A stretch of DNA of 49,170 nt from Planctomycetales bacterium (GCA_027449865.1 DAIDKV010000031.1:1-49170); one strand, 5' to 3'. Shown: positions 13,672-22,191, counted from the stretch's first letter. A program made the numbers and translations. The notes: generated by a model not told the origin, from the sequence alone.

Positions 13672-13917
13672 ATGCGGGACGAACTACCGAACGACATGCG
13701 GTCCCGGCTCGGCAACCGGATCGCCTACGGCGAGGCGGCTCGCCTCCACGAGATGGCGGCGTACGATCACGGTTGGGGCCGCGACTTCGCCGCGGGGGTC
13801 GGCGGCGGGGCCGACGCGACCGAGCGGGAGGTGCTGAAGCGGTTGTCGCCCGGGATCGCCCCCGAGTTAGTGCGCCTCGCCGTCCAAGACGTGGTGGACC
13901 AACGAAAGCCCCGCTAG
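13672..13917 (+). CDS. Small hypothetical protein
   Basis: An 81-residue frame with protein-like composition (IAYGEAARLHEMAAYDHGWG, then a helical C-terminal half ending VVDQRKPR). The ribosome-binding site is poor: GAGG sits only one or two bases before the ATG. No family is recognised. It could be a real orphan gene of the island or chance. Confidence 0.4.
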   Translation: MRDELPNDMRSRLGNRIAYGEAARLHEMAAYDHGWGRDFAAGVGGGADATEREVLKRLSPGIAPELVRLAVQDVVDQRKPR

Positions 13918-14359
13918 TGATCTCCGGCATCACCGAGGCGGGTGATTTGCTGGCCTGCTACATTGAAGACAGCTCGGCCGTCGGATGAGGCGGCGGTGTC
14001 CGGTCGGGCGGCACGTCGGCGCGCCATCGAAGGCGTCGGCGTGCTTTCAACCCCGCCTGCCGGGGCGTCCGCCTTAATCCTTGGCCGGGCGGCCCCGGCC
14101 TCTCTCCCTTCCCTGCCGACCCTCCTCCGCGACGCCGGGTGTCGTCGACGCAGCGGAATCCTCCGATGTCGAGGGAGCCCCCGGTGTGCCACAATCGTCA
14201 CGAGTGGACAGAAACGCCCCTCTTGCGGCACCGGCGTTGGCGGCTACACTGGCGCTGTTCGACGCAATTATTTGTTCTGTCGAGAGTTAGGACTTCTGGG
14301 ACGAAGGTTTCGTCAGGAGCGGTGGAGCGGATCGCCAACACCAGCGGGGAGGGACAGCC
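13918..14359. other. 442-base gap ahead of the double-HTH gene
   Basis: No gene is visible. Short GC-rich inverted motifs occur around 14050-14100 (CCGCCTGCCGGGGCGTCC and GGCCGGGCGGCCCCGGCC), but no repeat array or clear terminator. The promoter of the gene at 14360 should lie here; I could not place it. Confidence 0.35.
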
Positions 14360-14980
14360 GTGGGGGACGAACTTCTAACGGTGACTGAGGCGGCGAGGAT
14401 GAAGATGAGCGAGGCGCAGGTCCGACGGCTTACCAAGGCACGCCTCATCGAGCATACGCGACCGGGCTACGGTGGGAAGTGGATACTGATTTACGCCCGG
14501 GAGGTCGAGCGTCATGTGAGGGCCTGCACCGTCCCTCCGATCGCCGAGGACCCCGCGCCGGCTCGTCCGATGTCCACGACGGGCGCTGGCGGGCGACGCT
14601 CGAAACACTCGGCTACCGACGTCCCGGTGGTCAACGAGGGGAGTGGCCCGGCCTCGAAGGAAGCGATCGAGGCGGGGTGGCGAATCCGCCGGCTGCGGGA
14701 AGAACAGGGAATGATCCCGTCAAGGCTGGTGAAACCGATCGGTCTCAAGCGAGTCCGGCAGTTGCATCTCCTGGAGGTGGGCATCGGGCTGGACGGACCG
14801 GGTGCCCCGCAGATCATCGTGAAGATCGCCGGCGTCCTCGGAGTCGAGCCGGGTGACATCTTCCCCGATCCTTGGCCCGGCGGCGAACGATTGCGAAGCA
14901 TGCCGCCTGCCTGCTCCGGTCCGGTCGGTGAGGTCAGATCGCCCGGAGAGCCGAGCCCGGTCCGCCCCCAAGTCCCCTAA
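14360..14980 (+). CDS. DNA-binding protein with excisionase-like and XRE-like HTH domains
   Basis: A 206-residue protein starting with GTG at 14360, seven bases behind a GGGGAGGGA box. Residues 1-55 look like a helix-turn-helix of the MerR/excisionase type (LLTVTEAARMKMSEAQVRRL then a short wing ending in YAREVERHV). After a proline-rich linker, residues about 97-170 resemble an XRE/Cro-type HTH (GWRIRRLREEQGM ... IVKIAGVLGVEPGDIFPDPW). Such a double-HTH layout suits a regulator or a recombination directionality factor of a mobile island. The last 35 residues are probably disordered. No integrase is found nearby, so the exact role is open. Confidence 0.65.
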   Translation: MGDELLTVTEAARMKMSEAQVRRLTKARLIEHTRPGYGGKWILIYAREVERHVRACTVPPIAEDPAPARPMSTTGAGGRRSKHSATDVPVVNEGSGPASKEAIEAGWRIRRLREEQGMIPSRLVKPIGLKRVRQLHLLEVGIGLDGPGAPQIIVKIAGVLGVEPGDIFPDPWPGGERLRSMPPACSGPVGEVRSPGEPSPVRPQVP

Positions 14981-15077
14981 TACCTCATGAATGTACTGCG
15001 CTCGGTCGGATCGACATCCGACGTGGGTTGGGGGCTCCCGCCGTCCGCAATCGGGCCCGAGGGCACCCAGGATTGGT

Positions 15078-15725
15078 CTACGGTGTGGTTCTGTGGTCTG
15101 ACGCGGATCTAAGTTGCATTCCGAGGATTTCGTCAAGGAACAAGCCCATCTGCCTGATGTCCAGGACATGAACCTTCCATGCATCGTCTGCATCCCTCAG
15201 CGCCTCGATATACCGCCTCCGATTCGCTACGATGTGTTCGTGGATCGTTGGGTTGCCTGGCGGTATGAAGCCGAGTCGTACGCAGAGGGCCAAGTGGGTA
15301 ACGGCTCGGGACGTTCGTCCGTTGCCGCCCATGAAGGGATGAATCCAGTTTAGCCTCCAAAGTAGGTAAGCGGCGGTCTGGATGGGGTTCCACTCATCCC
15401 GTGAGTCGTTGGCCCTCTCGCACATCTCATCGACCAGGTGCGGGACGGACTGGTGTGACGGGGGTTTGTGGGGCGAAGAAGTGATTTTTACGTTCCGACT
15501 CCGGAAGGAACCGGCACAGGAGTAAATTCCCTGGATGGCAGAGAAGTGAAGGGCTTTGATGATCTCGGGCGTCAGCCGCAACAGGTGACCTGCGTCTTTC
15601 GGCTCGCCCCGGGCGTCGGGGATAAGATCGATGACCCGGCGGAACTGGAGGCGCGCGTTCCGCGCCTCCAAATGGTCTTTCTCAGCCGGGTCCGAATAGA
15701 GAGGTTGATCGTGTTCCACCTTCAA
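15078..15725 (-). CDS. fic: Fic family protein (probable AMP transferase toxin)
   Basis: A 215-residue Fic/DOC-fold protein. The catalytic motif IHPFMGGNGRTSRAV (HPFxxGNGRxxR at about 129-140) is complete, including the active histidine and the arginine that holds ATP phosphates. Fic enzymes usually transfer AMP to a hydroxyl side chain of a target protein and many are toxins. No inhibitory [S/T]xxxE[G/N] helix is visible within this protein, so inhibition, if any, must come from a partner. Its ATG overlaps the stop of the small upstream gene by 4 bases, the usual antitoxin-toxin arrangement. The target cannot be inferred. Confidence 0.88.
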   Translation of the reverse strand: MKVEHDQPLYSDPAEKDHLEARNARLQFRRVIDLIPDARGEPKDAGHLLRLTPEIIKALHFSAIQGIYSCAGSFRSRNVKITSSPHKPPSHQSVPHLVDEMCERANDSRDEWNPIQTAAYLLWRLNWIHPFMGGNGRTSRAVTHLALCVRLGFIPPGNPTIHEHIVANRRRYIEALRDADDAWKVHVLDIRQMGLFLDEILGMQLRSASDHRTTP

Positions 15726-15919
15726 CCGGAAGCCGTATTATCCGCCAATCGACTGCTGCCCGGCGTGGGCAGCGCGCGAACCACCATCTCACGCGTGATA
15801 CGCTCGTTCTCGAAGTGAGCGTTACCGTAGGCGAAACTAATTTCTTGCTCCGTTAGTTCTTCAACCGACATCTGGTAGTTACGAGCTTGATCGATGAGGC
15901 TCTTGAGTTGCTCAGACAT
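15722..15919 (-). CDS. Small putative antitoxin of the Fic protein
   Basis: A 65-residue protein starting at 15919 (MSEQLKSLIDQARNY), with GGAGGAC seven bases upstream. It overlaps the fic start by 4 bases, so translation is probably coupled. The centre contains EISFAYGNAHFENERITREM. SFAYGN loosely resembles the Fic inhibitory motif [S/T]xxxE[G/N] but has Gly where the key Glu is expected, so it may inhibit by another contact or be only a translation partner. It has no DNA-binding domain that I can see. The antitoxin role is an inference from position. Confidence 0.65.
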   Translation of the reverse strand: MSEQLKSLIDQARNYQMSVEELTEQEISFAYGNAHFENERITREMVVRALPTPGSSRLADNTASG

Positions 15920-15965
15920 GGCGTCCTCCGGTCTCTTGCGTCCCATATGCGTCCAGCCGCCTCCG

Positions 15966-15994
15966 AGTATAGATCGGTCAGCAGGTGACCGCAA
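15966..15994 (-). promoter_or_regulatory. Promoter of the antitoxin-fic operon
   Basis: On the minus strand TTGCGG (15989-15994) and TATACT (15966-15971) are separated by exactly 17 bases. Transcription would begin about 40 bases ahead of the start at 15919. Confidence 0.5.
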
Positions 15995-16277
15995 GAGAAT
16001 CGTAGTTCGCAAAAATCTGGCCGAGATGATGAGACACGACGAACGCTATATCCTGCCTAGTTTGCGCAATGCGTTTCTCTTTTTCAAGCTGCTGCGCCTG
16101 CTTAAAATGGATTAAAGTCGCGCAAGTCTCTCTAGACCGCAGGATCTCTACAGTTCCATCTCGACTTCACTCGTCGCTGATTTTGATCCAAGTTGACGAC
16201 TGATCAGCCCAGCCAAATCCCAGGTTGCGACGTGGCAACACGCCGGACACCGCCGTCCGGAATCCGGCCCGATGGCC

Positions 16278-16305
16278 TTGCGTTCACGCCGGGGCGAGAT
16301 ATCAT
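16278..16305 (+). promoter_or_regulatory. Promoter of the zinc-ribbon membrane protein gene
   Basis: TTGCGT (16278-16283) and TATCAT (16300-16305) are separated by 16 bases and lie about 40 bases upstream of the start at 16347. It diverges from the promoter of the fic operon. Confidence 0.45.
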
Positions 16306-16346
16306 ACCGGCGTTGGTGCAATGAGTCATCTGCGGCGTAGGCGGAG

Positions 16347-17129
16347 ATGTCGATCCGGTTCGAGTGTAAGTGCGGGCAGAGGCTAGTGATGGCCGAAGAG
16401 TACGCCGGCCGGGTTGTCCGCTGCCGTCAATGCGGAACGGAGCAGGCGGTCCCGGGTGCGGCAGGGCCTCCCTTGATCGTCAATCAGCCGGCCGGATCAC
16501 CGCGCACAGGAGGAGAGGCGACCGGGTACTTCTACAGGACGGTCCAGATACCACCGGTGATCGAGGCCGAGCCAGGGGCTTCGGTCTGGCAGATGGCGGC
16601 GTACCTGGAGAGGGTCGTCAATGCTCAGGCCCGACAGGGGTGGGAGTTTTTCCGGACCGACCCGATCGGCATCAGTGTGCCGCCGGGTTGCCTCGGGGCT
16701 CTACTGGGCCAGCAGACGACTACCGTGCAGTATCACGTCATTACTTTCCGGCGCCTGGAGAACCGGTCGGACGAATCTGTTCATAAGTCCATAAGCACGA
16801 CGACCGAAGCGAGCCCCGAGAAACAGAGATTACTCGCTCAGGAGTTGGCCGAGAGAGAGGAGAAGGCAAGGAGGGAGGCAGCCGAAAAGGAGGCAGCTGA
16901 ACAACGTGCCTGGCGGAAGGCCATCGCAAACGAGGAGTCTCTTGCAAGGCGGGAGGCGGCGCAACGCCGTCGGGTCGAGCGGGACAAGGCGTACAAGTCT
17001 CGCGGAATCGAGCCCGGACCGATGGCGTGGTTCCGAGCGTTGTCCGACACCAATCAGGCGATACTCCTGGGACTCGGGATCGCCGTGCCGGTGGTGGCTT
17101 TGGTGGCACTGATCTTCCGGGCGATGTAG
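16347..17129 (+). CDS. Zinc-ribbon, DUF4177-like, single-TM protein
   Basis: A 260-residue protein with four parts. Residues 1-35 form a zinc ribbon (CKCGQRL ... RCRQCG, four cysteines). Residues about 60-138 resemble the DUF4177 family, with the signature QARQGWEFFRTDPIG. Residues about 155-215 are a charged coiled coil rich in Glu, Lys, Arg and Ala. A C-terminal TM helix (about 236-257, ILLGLGIAVPVVALVALIF) probably anchors it with the bulk in the cytoplasm. This assembly is common in planctomycetes but its job is unknown. It has its own promoter; the GGCGGAG box sits directly against the ATG, so the start is a little uncertain. Confidence 0.7.
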   Translation: MSIRFECKCGQRLVMAEEYAGRVVRCRQCGTEQAVPGAAGPPLIVNQPAGSPRTGGEATGYFYRTVQIPPVIEAEPGASVWQMAAYLERVVNAQARQGWEFFRTDPIGISVPPGCLGALLGQQTTTVQYHVITFRRLENRSDESVHKSISTTTEASPEKQRLLAQELAEREEKARREAAEKEAAEQRAWRKAIANEESLARREAAQRRRVERDKAYKSRGIEPGPMAWFRALSDTNQAILLGLGIAVPVVALVALIFRAM

Positions 17130-17168
17130 ACAGGTGTTGGGATGGGGACGGAGCCGGGAATCCCCCAA

Positions 17169-17993
17169 TCACTCCGGCCGAAGATCATCCGACAGCACCC
17201 AGGCGAGCCGGGCGCCGGCCCGGTAGGTTTGTCGCCTGACGATGGGCAGGCTCGCGTAGTAATACGCTTCACCGAGGACGTCGCCCGTCTCGACCCGTCG
17301 GCCCTTCGCGGGCTCACGATAGGCGAGCCGGGCGGCTTCGAGCGATCCGGTGGCCCAATCCTCGGCCGTCCCGTCCATCGCGGCGGCGAGGCCGATCGGT
17401 TCGTCTATCGCGACCAGATCCGCGAGCCATCGGGATTCGCGAGCCATCGGGCCTCATCGCGGCTCCTGTGCTCCTGAATCAGCGTGTCCCAGGCGTGGTG
17501 CAGGTTCGTCGATCGCCGGAAGAACCGCACCTAGAGGGCGTTGCCGCCCCGGTCATTGTTCTCGCCGACGTGGAGCGGCTGGTGCAGGTCGCTGACCAGG
17601 TGGACGAAGTACCGCAATGCCATCCGACGGGCCGGCAGCGGTCGGCTACGGTCCCGTGAGGATCGCTCGGAACTCCGCGAGCTTCGGCACGATCTGACCC
17701 GCCCCGGCGAGGTCGTCCCGGTATCGGGGCTCATCGATCGGGACGTTGGCGTAGTGCCAGGGGCCCGACCCGTGGACCTTGAGCCTGTTCTCGTCAGCCC
17801 ACGTAGAGGCGTCCGCCAGCGTCTCGCCGGGCTCCAGCAGTTCGGCAATCGCATCGCGGGCGGCGGGACTGATGTGCCGCTCGGCAAACTCGGCGACCAC
17901 GCGATGCCCGAGCTTGCCCCACGCCCATGCCGGGCCAGCAACCTGGAAGGCGATCAGGAACGCGAGGGCGGACATCAGGGCTCGGAGGGCCAT
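17169..17993 (-). pseudogene. Decayed S1/P1 nuclease
   Basis: Remnant of a secreted zinc-dependent S1/P1-type nuclease. The first part (17646-17993) has a signal peptide ending in AWA and the diagnostic mature N-terminal WGKLGHRVVAEFAERHIS, whose Trp and His bind zinc. It ends at a TAG near 17646, and the sequence resumes in another frame with DLHQPLHVGENNDRGGN, the second zinc motif. A further in-frame TAG at 17531 follows GGNAL, where VRFF...NLHHAWD continues the family sequence. The last part (17169-17447) is back in the first frame. At least two frameshifts and a stop make a working enzyme very unlikely. Sequencing error could explain one lesion but hardly all. Confidence 0.82.
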
Positions 17994-18234
17994 CAGGAAG
18001 GCTCCAGGGTGTCGGACGATCGGCTCCGATGATACGCGAACGTCATGGCGTTGCAAGTCGGCATGCTAAAGATTCGCGTGTACACGATTTGATCTTGCGT
18101 TCAGAGGAATCCCAAGTATGATACTTCCACAAGCCGTAGTATCCTCCGCGTCGATGCGAGAGGCGGCCGACCTGCGCTTCGTTGGTGTCCTTTCGGCAGC
18201 CCTGCAAAAAGTACCGCGCTGATGCCAGGCTGGG

Positions 18235-18714
18235 GTGCTCGGCAGCGAGTGGCACCCATCTCGGCGCGTTTCGGCAAGATCCGGGCGAGGGCCGACGGCG
18301 GGCCTCCTCGCTGGTGGGCAAACGCCTGATGCTTCTTCTCCGGAACTCGCCGAGGATCGTAAGACTCCTCACCGGCTCCGCGCCATCCGGGCGGCTGCAC
18401 CGACCGGTTGCGGTAAGTCGAAGGACGACCCTGTACCCGATTCCTCCGCGAGAGCAAAACTGCGACGACAGGCGTTGGAATGGCTTCAGGCCGAGTTGAA
18501 GGTCCGGGAGATCCTGATCCGGGATTCCGCCTCTCCGTTTGAGATCGAGGTCCTGGAACGCTGGAAGACCGACCCCGACCTCGCGGATGTTCGCGAGATG
18601 ACCGCCCTGGCGAAGTTCCCGGAGGATGAGAGGGACGACTGGTCGATCTTCTGGAAGGCCGTGGACCAAGTGATCACCCTCGGCCGACCCGTGGCGTCCT
18701 CATCGACGCATTGA
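18235..18714 (+). pseudogene. C-terminal remnant of a planctomycete Ser/Thr-kinase/TPR protein
   Basis: The last 100 or so residues (ARAKLRRQALEWLQAEL ... WKTDPDLADVREMTALAKFP ... WSIFWKAVDQVI) match the conserved tail that I know from very large planctomycete serine/threonine-kinase and TPR proteins. No kinase domain or TPR array remains; upstream sequence in this frame is not protein-like. The frame has no convincing start or ribosome-binding site, so it is called a truncated remnant. Confidence 0.6.
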
Positions 18715-18802
18715 GCATCCACCGTCAAATCTCGACCTCCGGGAAGCCTGCATCCCGCATTAACTGAGCCTGGCCCACCTCATAGGGGCTAAAGAGAATC
18801 GC

Positions 18803-18837
18803 AGGAATGGCCGCGGCACGGAGCCGCGGCCATTCCT
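18803..18837. terminator. Perfect 15-bp bidirectional hairpin terminator
   Basis: Arms 18803-18817 (AGGAATGGCCGCGGC) and 18823-18837 are perfectly complementary around a 5-base loop. It sits between the kinase remnant on the plus strand and the end of the long minus-strand operon, so it probably ends the latter's transcript. Confidence 0.75.
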
Positions 18838-18855
18838 CTTCGATCAACGATCACA

Positions 18856-19179
18856 TCAGGGCCTGTAGTACCCATTGCGAGACAGATACTCCGCCCCTCC
18901 CAGGAATCCGCCACCGAACCCGATCAGTACCCCGAGCGGGCCGAGTGCATTCCATCCCAGGATTGCCCCAAGCCCGCCGATCAGTAACGCGATCATGCAG
19001 CTGAAATCGTTGAAGATCCGGCGTCGGGCCCGGCCTCGAATACCGAGTAGCAGAAGGTCGTAGAACACCTTGAGCCCAAAGGCCTGGTACGAACGCGGTC
19101 GGGGCGGCTTTCCGCCGTTTGGGTAGCGGAGCCGACGGTTCGGACGACTCCGTCTTCGGCCGTGATAGGGTCGGGACAT
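18856..19179 (-). CDS. Small membrane protein, last gene of the Ycf46/clamp-like operon
   Basis: A 107-residue protein beginning at 19179 (MSRPYHGRRRSRPNRR), with GAGGAGGG ahead of the ATG. The first 30 residues are strongly basic, followed by a glycine-rich hydrophobic region (about 60-95, including IALLIGGLGAILGW and LGVLIGFGGGFLGGAEYL) that should form two short TM helices. The basic N-terminus could contact nucleic acid or lipid headgroups. The start is 2 bases from the stop of the gene above it, so the two are co-transcribed. No family recognised. Confidence 0.68.
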   Translation of the reverse strand: MSRPYHGRRRSRPNRRLRYPNGGKPPRPRSYQAFGLKVFYDLLLLGIRGRARRRIFNDFSCMIALLIGGLGAILGWNALGPLGVLIGFGGGFLGGAEYLSRNGYYRP

Positions 19180-19180
19180 C

Positions 19181-19735
19181 TCATCCCTCCTCTCCGGACG
19201 CCGGTTCGATGGCCAGCGCCTCGCGTTCGAGCCGGGTCGGCTCCTCGCCCAGCAACTCGCCGACCTTCTTCCAGAACGACCTGACCTGCGAAGACGAGGT
19301 CGCCAGCCAGATCGAATCCAGCAGATTTTCCCGTTCCGCCCGGAGTCGAAGGACCTGCCGGCCCGTCTCATCCCCGGCGAGGATCTCGGCCTCGTGCAGC
19401 GCCGTTCGTTTGTCGAGGGCCGCCCGGATCTCCGGATGGTCGTGGACGCGGCTGTAGGGATCCAGTTCATCGGCCGGGACGCCGCGGACCCTTGCGAGCA
19501 TCTCGCGGCGGACCTGCGCATCTCGCCGGTCCAGTTCGGCGCGATGACTGGCGATCTGGTCCAGATCTTTCTGAAAGTCGGCCAGGCCGAGTGATTCCAA
19601 AGCCCGGCCCTTCGCCTCGCGGCGGACTCGCTCCATCAGTCCGGGATCGCCGGCAGTGATCGCCTCGATCCTGCGGTCGATCCGGATCTGGATGCGGTCG
19701 CGCCAGTGGTTCTTCTCGGCGACTGTCAGTCCCAT
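19181..19735 (-). CDS. Helical/coiled-coil protein of unknown function
   Basis: A 184-residue, highly charged, mostly helical protein (MGLTVAEKNHWRDRIQIRID at the N-terminus, coiled-coil-like stretches around 45-80 and 110-150). GGGAGGG lies about nine bases before the ATG. There is no TM segment, signal peptide or known motif. Position in the operon, between a clamp-like gene pair and a small membrane protein, suggests a structural or adaptor role in the same complex. Confidence 0.7.
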   Translation of the reverse strand: MGLTVAEKNHWRDRIQIRIDRRIEAITAGDPGLMERVRREAKGRALESLGLADFQKDLDQIASHRAELDRRDAQVRREMLARVRGVPADELDPYSRVHDHPEIRAALDKRTALHEAEILAGDETGRQVLRLRAERENLLDSIWLATSSSQVRSFWKKVGELLGEEPTRLEREALAIEPASGEEG

Positions 19736-19799
19736 AATCGTGACCCTCCCGGTTGTGGTGATCGTGTTCTGGACGCGTACGGACGGGACGTGGGACCGC

Positions 19800-20282
19800 T
19801 CAGACGCCGGCGACTGCCTTGAGAGCGTCGATCAGTTCCGAGGCCTGCCGGATCGACAGGTCCTCGGGGCGGCTGGCGCCGTAATCACGGAGCAACGCGT
19901 CGAGGTCGGCGCGCTGCCTCGAGGCGATCGAGCGGATCGCTCGAACCTGGTTCTCGGGCGCCGGCCGGCGCGGGCGAGATCGCCCGGACGTCGGTCGATC
20001 GACGTGTCCATTGCCGTTGGTGTGGCCGTTCGAGGCCGGGCGGGTCGGAGGGGACGGCGACTCGCAGGGGATCTCGACGGGCGCCTGCAGTCGGGCCAGC
20101 TCATCGTGGACGGCCTGGTGGGCCGCGACATACGCGTCCCGAACCCGGGAGTGGAAGGCGTCCAGGTCGCGATCGAGCAGGGCCGCGTCGACCTCGACCT
20201 GCACGTTGCAACTGGCTCCGATCGAGCCGTAATCCGGGAGCCCCACCTTGCGGCTGACCCCCACGTTCAGCAGTAGCGGCAC
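19800..20282 (-). CDS. Two-domain hypothetical protein with a phage-recombination-like tail
   Basis: A 160-residue protein. GTG at 20282 is chosen because AGGAGG lies seven bases upstream; an ATG 14 codons earlier lacks this. The N-terminal half begins PLLLNVGVSRKVGLPDYGSI followed by a beta-strand segment and helix. A linker rich in Pro, Asn, Gly and Arg follows. The C-terminal 35 residues (LDALLRDYGASRPEDLSIRQ, then ASELIDALK) resemble the small helical tail found at the end of some phage RecT/Erf-like recombination proteins, which is a tentative match from memory. It lies directly after the sliding-clamp-like gene, supporting a DNA-related role. Confidence 0.62.
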   Translation of the reverse strand: MPLLLNVGVSRKVGLPDYGSIGASCNVQVEVDAALLDRDLDAFHSRVRDAYVAAHQAVHDELARLQAPVEIPCESPSPPTRPASNGHTNGNGHVDRPTSGRSRPRRPAPENQVRAIRSIASRQRADLDALLRDYGASRPEDLSIRQASELIDALKAVAGV

Positions 20283-20351
20283 GTTGTTGCCTCCTCGTGA
20301 TGGACGTTCGGACGTGATGGACATCGGGGACGATTCGGTGATCGCGCGGGC

Positions 20352-21824
20352 TCAGCCGGCGGCCTCGACCAGCTTCAACTGCCGGAGCGACTTCAGGGTC
20401 TCGTTCAGAAGCCGCGACTGTTTCCGCTGCCGCCTCAGCCCGGCGACCAGCCGGGCCGATCGGGATTTCATCTCGGCCAGGGCCGCGTGCAGCGACTCGG
20501 CCTCCTGGATCAACGCCGCCAGATTCGTCCCCGGCGACTCGGCCGACGGGATGGACCCGGCGGGCCTGGTGGTCCGACTGTTGCGGTCCTCGGCCGATCT
20601 CAGCGGCTCGTGACCGTTCCTCAATTCGCGCACGGTCGTGGTCCTTGTGTCCTCGATGCTCGTCGGGGCACGACGCTCGCTCCCGGATGCGGCCCCCGAT
20701 GTGATCCGGATCACCTCCGCGTCCTCCGGCGGTTCCGATCCTCCACTGAGCGGCTGGACGGCGTAGATGTGATCTCCGTTTCGGCAGACGAACGGCGACT
20801 CCACGCCGGTGAGACCGACCTCCCGGAACCCCATCTCCAGCGCCCGTTCGAGCAGCACCCGGTTGGTGCAGAGGCTCGCCGGGACACCGGTGTAGCTGGA
20901 CCGATCGAGTACCAGCTCGGTGACCCGATGCGGCCCCTCGGCCGAGATGGCCCGAACGGCGATCTCGCCGTTGAGCTCGATGGTCACCGGGGAATGGATG
21001 TCCCCGACTCCGGGCAGGCGGCCGAGAGCAGTCTGCAGGAAACGGGCGTCGTGATCATCGAGCCGGAGCCGGGTGACGACCTCCGACGGCTGCGGGATGA
21101 CCCGATCCACCTGCGGGAACCGGACCTCCTTCTGGATCGCGCACCACACCGTCCACGGGCCGGCTCGAAGGATCACATGCGTCTCCGTCCGGCCGACCTC
21201 GATGGGTCGATCTCTCGGGATCGACCGGCAGGCGAAGACCGGTCGGGCCCTGATGAGCACGTCGTCTTCCCAGGGGAAGCGGAACCCTGAGCGGACGAGG
21301 AGCTGGCGACCGTCGGTGGCGACGACCTGGCCACGCCGACCCTGGAGCTGGAGGCAGTTCAGGGCGTAGCGGGTTGAGTCGTCGGTGGCCGTCTCGGTCG
21401 CCTCGGCCAGGGCGTCGAGCAGTTCGCCGGGGACCGTCGACCAGTTCGTCGGAAGGGCTGGTATCGGCTCGATTCGATCGATGGACGTGACGAGACTGTA
21501 CTCGCGGATCTGGGGGATACCGCGGTCATCCCAGCGGACAGTCGTTCGGTCGGGGGCTGTCGCCTCGATGGTGACAGGGGACTCGGCGGACCCCTCGAAA
21601 TCCGAGAGGGCGTCGAGCGGGATCGCGACGGTTCCAGCCGATCGGGTTGCCATCGGCTCGACATGCTCGACGGCCAGGTCGGCGTACCGATGTTGCGCCC
21701 TTAGTTGGCCGTTCTCGGCGCGGAACACGAGTTCGCTGACAACACCGCGATGGTTGATGCCCAGAGTCGAGCGACGGAAGACAGTCCGGAGTCGACGGAC
21801 CTGATTGCGCGTCAGGGTGATCAT
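20352..21824 (-). CDS. Sliding-clamp-like protein (DnaN/beta-clamp fold suspected)
   Basis: A 490-residue protein starting at 21824 (MITLTRNQVRRLRT) with AGGAG ten bases upstream. Residues about 1-360 look like three successive domains of the DNA polymerase III beta clamp. The strongest sign is around 148-180: DDSTRYALNCLQL, then VVATDGRQLLV, matching the clamp pattern of an Arg-x-Leu segment followed by ATDGxRL. FPQVDRVIP (about 236-244) matches the segment between clamp domains II and III. After about 370 a flexible linker leads to a helical, basic C-terminal tail (435-490) that beta clamps lack. A housekeeping DnaN is normally in the dnaA region; this is a divergent, operon-borne version. 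Whether it forms a ring or binds polymerases is unknown. Other reading: a scaffold that only shares the fold. Confidence 0.6.
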   Translation of the reverse strand: MITLTRNQVRRLRTVFRRSTLGINHRGVVSELVFRAENGQLRAQHRYADLAVEHVEPMATRSAGTVAIPLDALSDFEGSAESPVTIEATAPDRTTVRWDDRGIPQIREYSLVTSIDRIEPIPALPTNWSTVPGELLDALAEATETATDDSTRYALNCLQLQGRRGQVVATDGRQLLVRSGFRFPWEDDVLIRARPVFACRSIPRDRPIEVGRTETHVILRAGPWTVWCAIQKEVRFPQVDRVIPQPSEVVTRLRLDDHDARFLQTALGRLPGVGDIHSPVTIELNGEIAVRAISAEGPHRVTELVLDRSSYTGVPASLCTNRVLLERALEMGFREVGLTGVESPFVCRNGDHIYAVQPLSGGSEPPEDAEVIRITSGAASGSERRAPTSIEDTRTTTVRELRNGHEPLRSAEDRNSRTTRPAGSIPSAESPGTNLAALIQEAESLHAALAEMKSRSARLVAGLRRQRKQSRLLNETLKSLRQLKLVEAAG

Positions 21825-21879
21825 AAGACAGAATCTCCTGGTGGATGGGATCGATGACGGAGGACGAGGACTCGGATGG

Positions 21880-22191
21880 TCAGGCCGGGATGTAGCGGCG
21901 GCGAGTCGACTCGGCGATCGCGCGAGTGGTGGCAGGAAAAACGTCGTGGTCGGTGAAGCCGAAGTAGACATCGCAGGCGTCGCACTCGGCCATCGCTGTC
22001 GAGCCGTCGCTCGAACGGCCGGGATAAGGCACAGCACTCCGGCAGAACGGGCAGTGGACGACGAGAGTGATATCCTCAGTCGTTGGCTCCTCGTCGGGCA
22101 CGGAGACGATCTGGAATCCGAGGCGGCGGATGACGGCAAGGGACTCGCCGGTGCGGGTCGCGATCCGGTGGTTAAGCTGGGCGCTGGTCAT
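21880..22191 (-). CDS. Small zinc-ribbon protein
   Basis: A 103-residue protein starting at 22191 (MTSAQLNHRIATRTGE), seven bases behind AAGGAGG. The N-terminal 35 residues are helical; then a zinc ribbon is formed by CPFC and CDAC (about residues 51-75), ending in a short helix. Its gene lies 55 bases upstream of the clamp-like gene. The function is unknown; a nucleic-acid or protein adaptor is plausible. Confidence 0.68.
   Translation of the reverse strand: MTSAQLNHRIATRTGESLAVIRRLGFQIVSVPDEEPTTEDITLVVHCPFCRSAVPYPGRSSDGSTAMAECDACDVYFGFTDHDVFPATTRAIAESTRRRYIPA

Noticed and set aside
13346-13837. Plus-strand 163-codon frame behind the tRNA
   Set aside because: No ribosome-binding site, composition not protein-like, and it crosses two other candidate frames.
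14000-14120. GC-rich repeated words resembling a CRISPR repeat
   Set aside because: The words do not recur at regular spacing and there are no cas genes.
18043-18669. Minus-strand frame opposite the kinase remnant
   Set aside because: Only its last 50 residues look at all protein-like and I could not match them; the rest mirrors the kinase tail.
20487-21290. Plus-strand frame opposite the clamp-like gene
   Set aside because: Shadow composition; the minus strand has the clamp motifs and good start signals.
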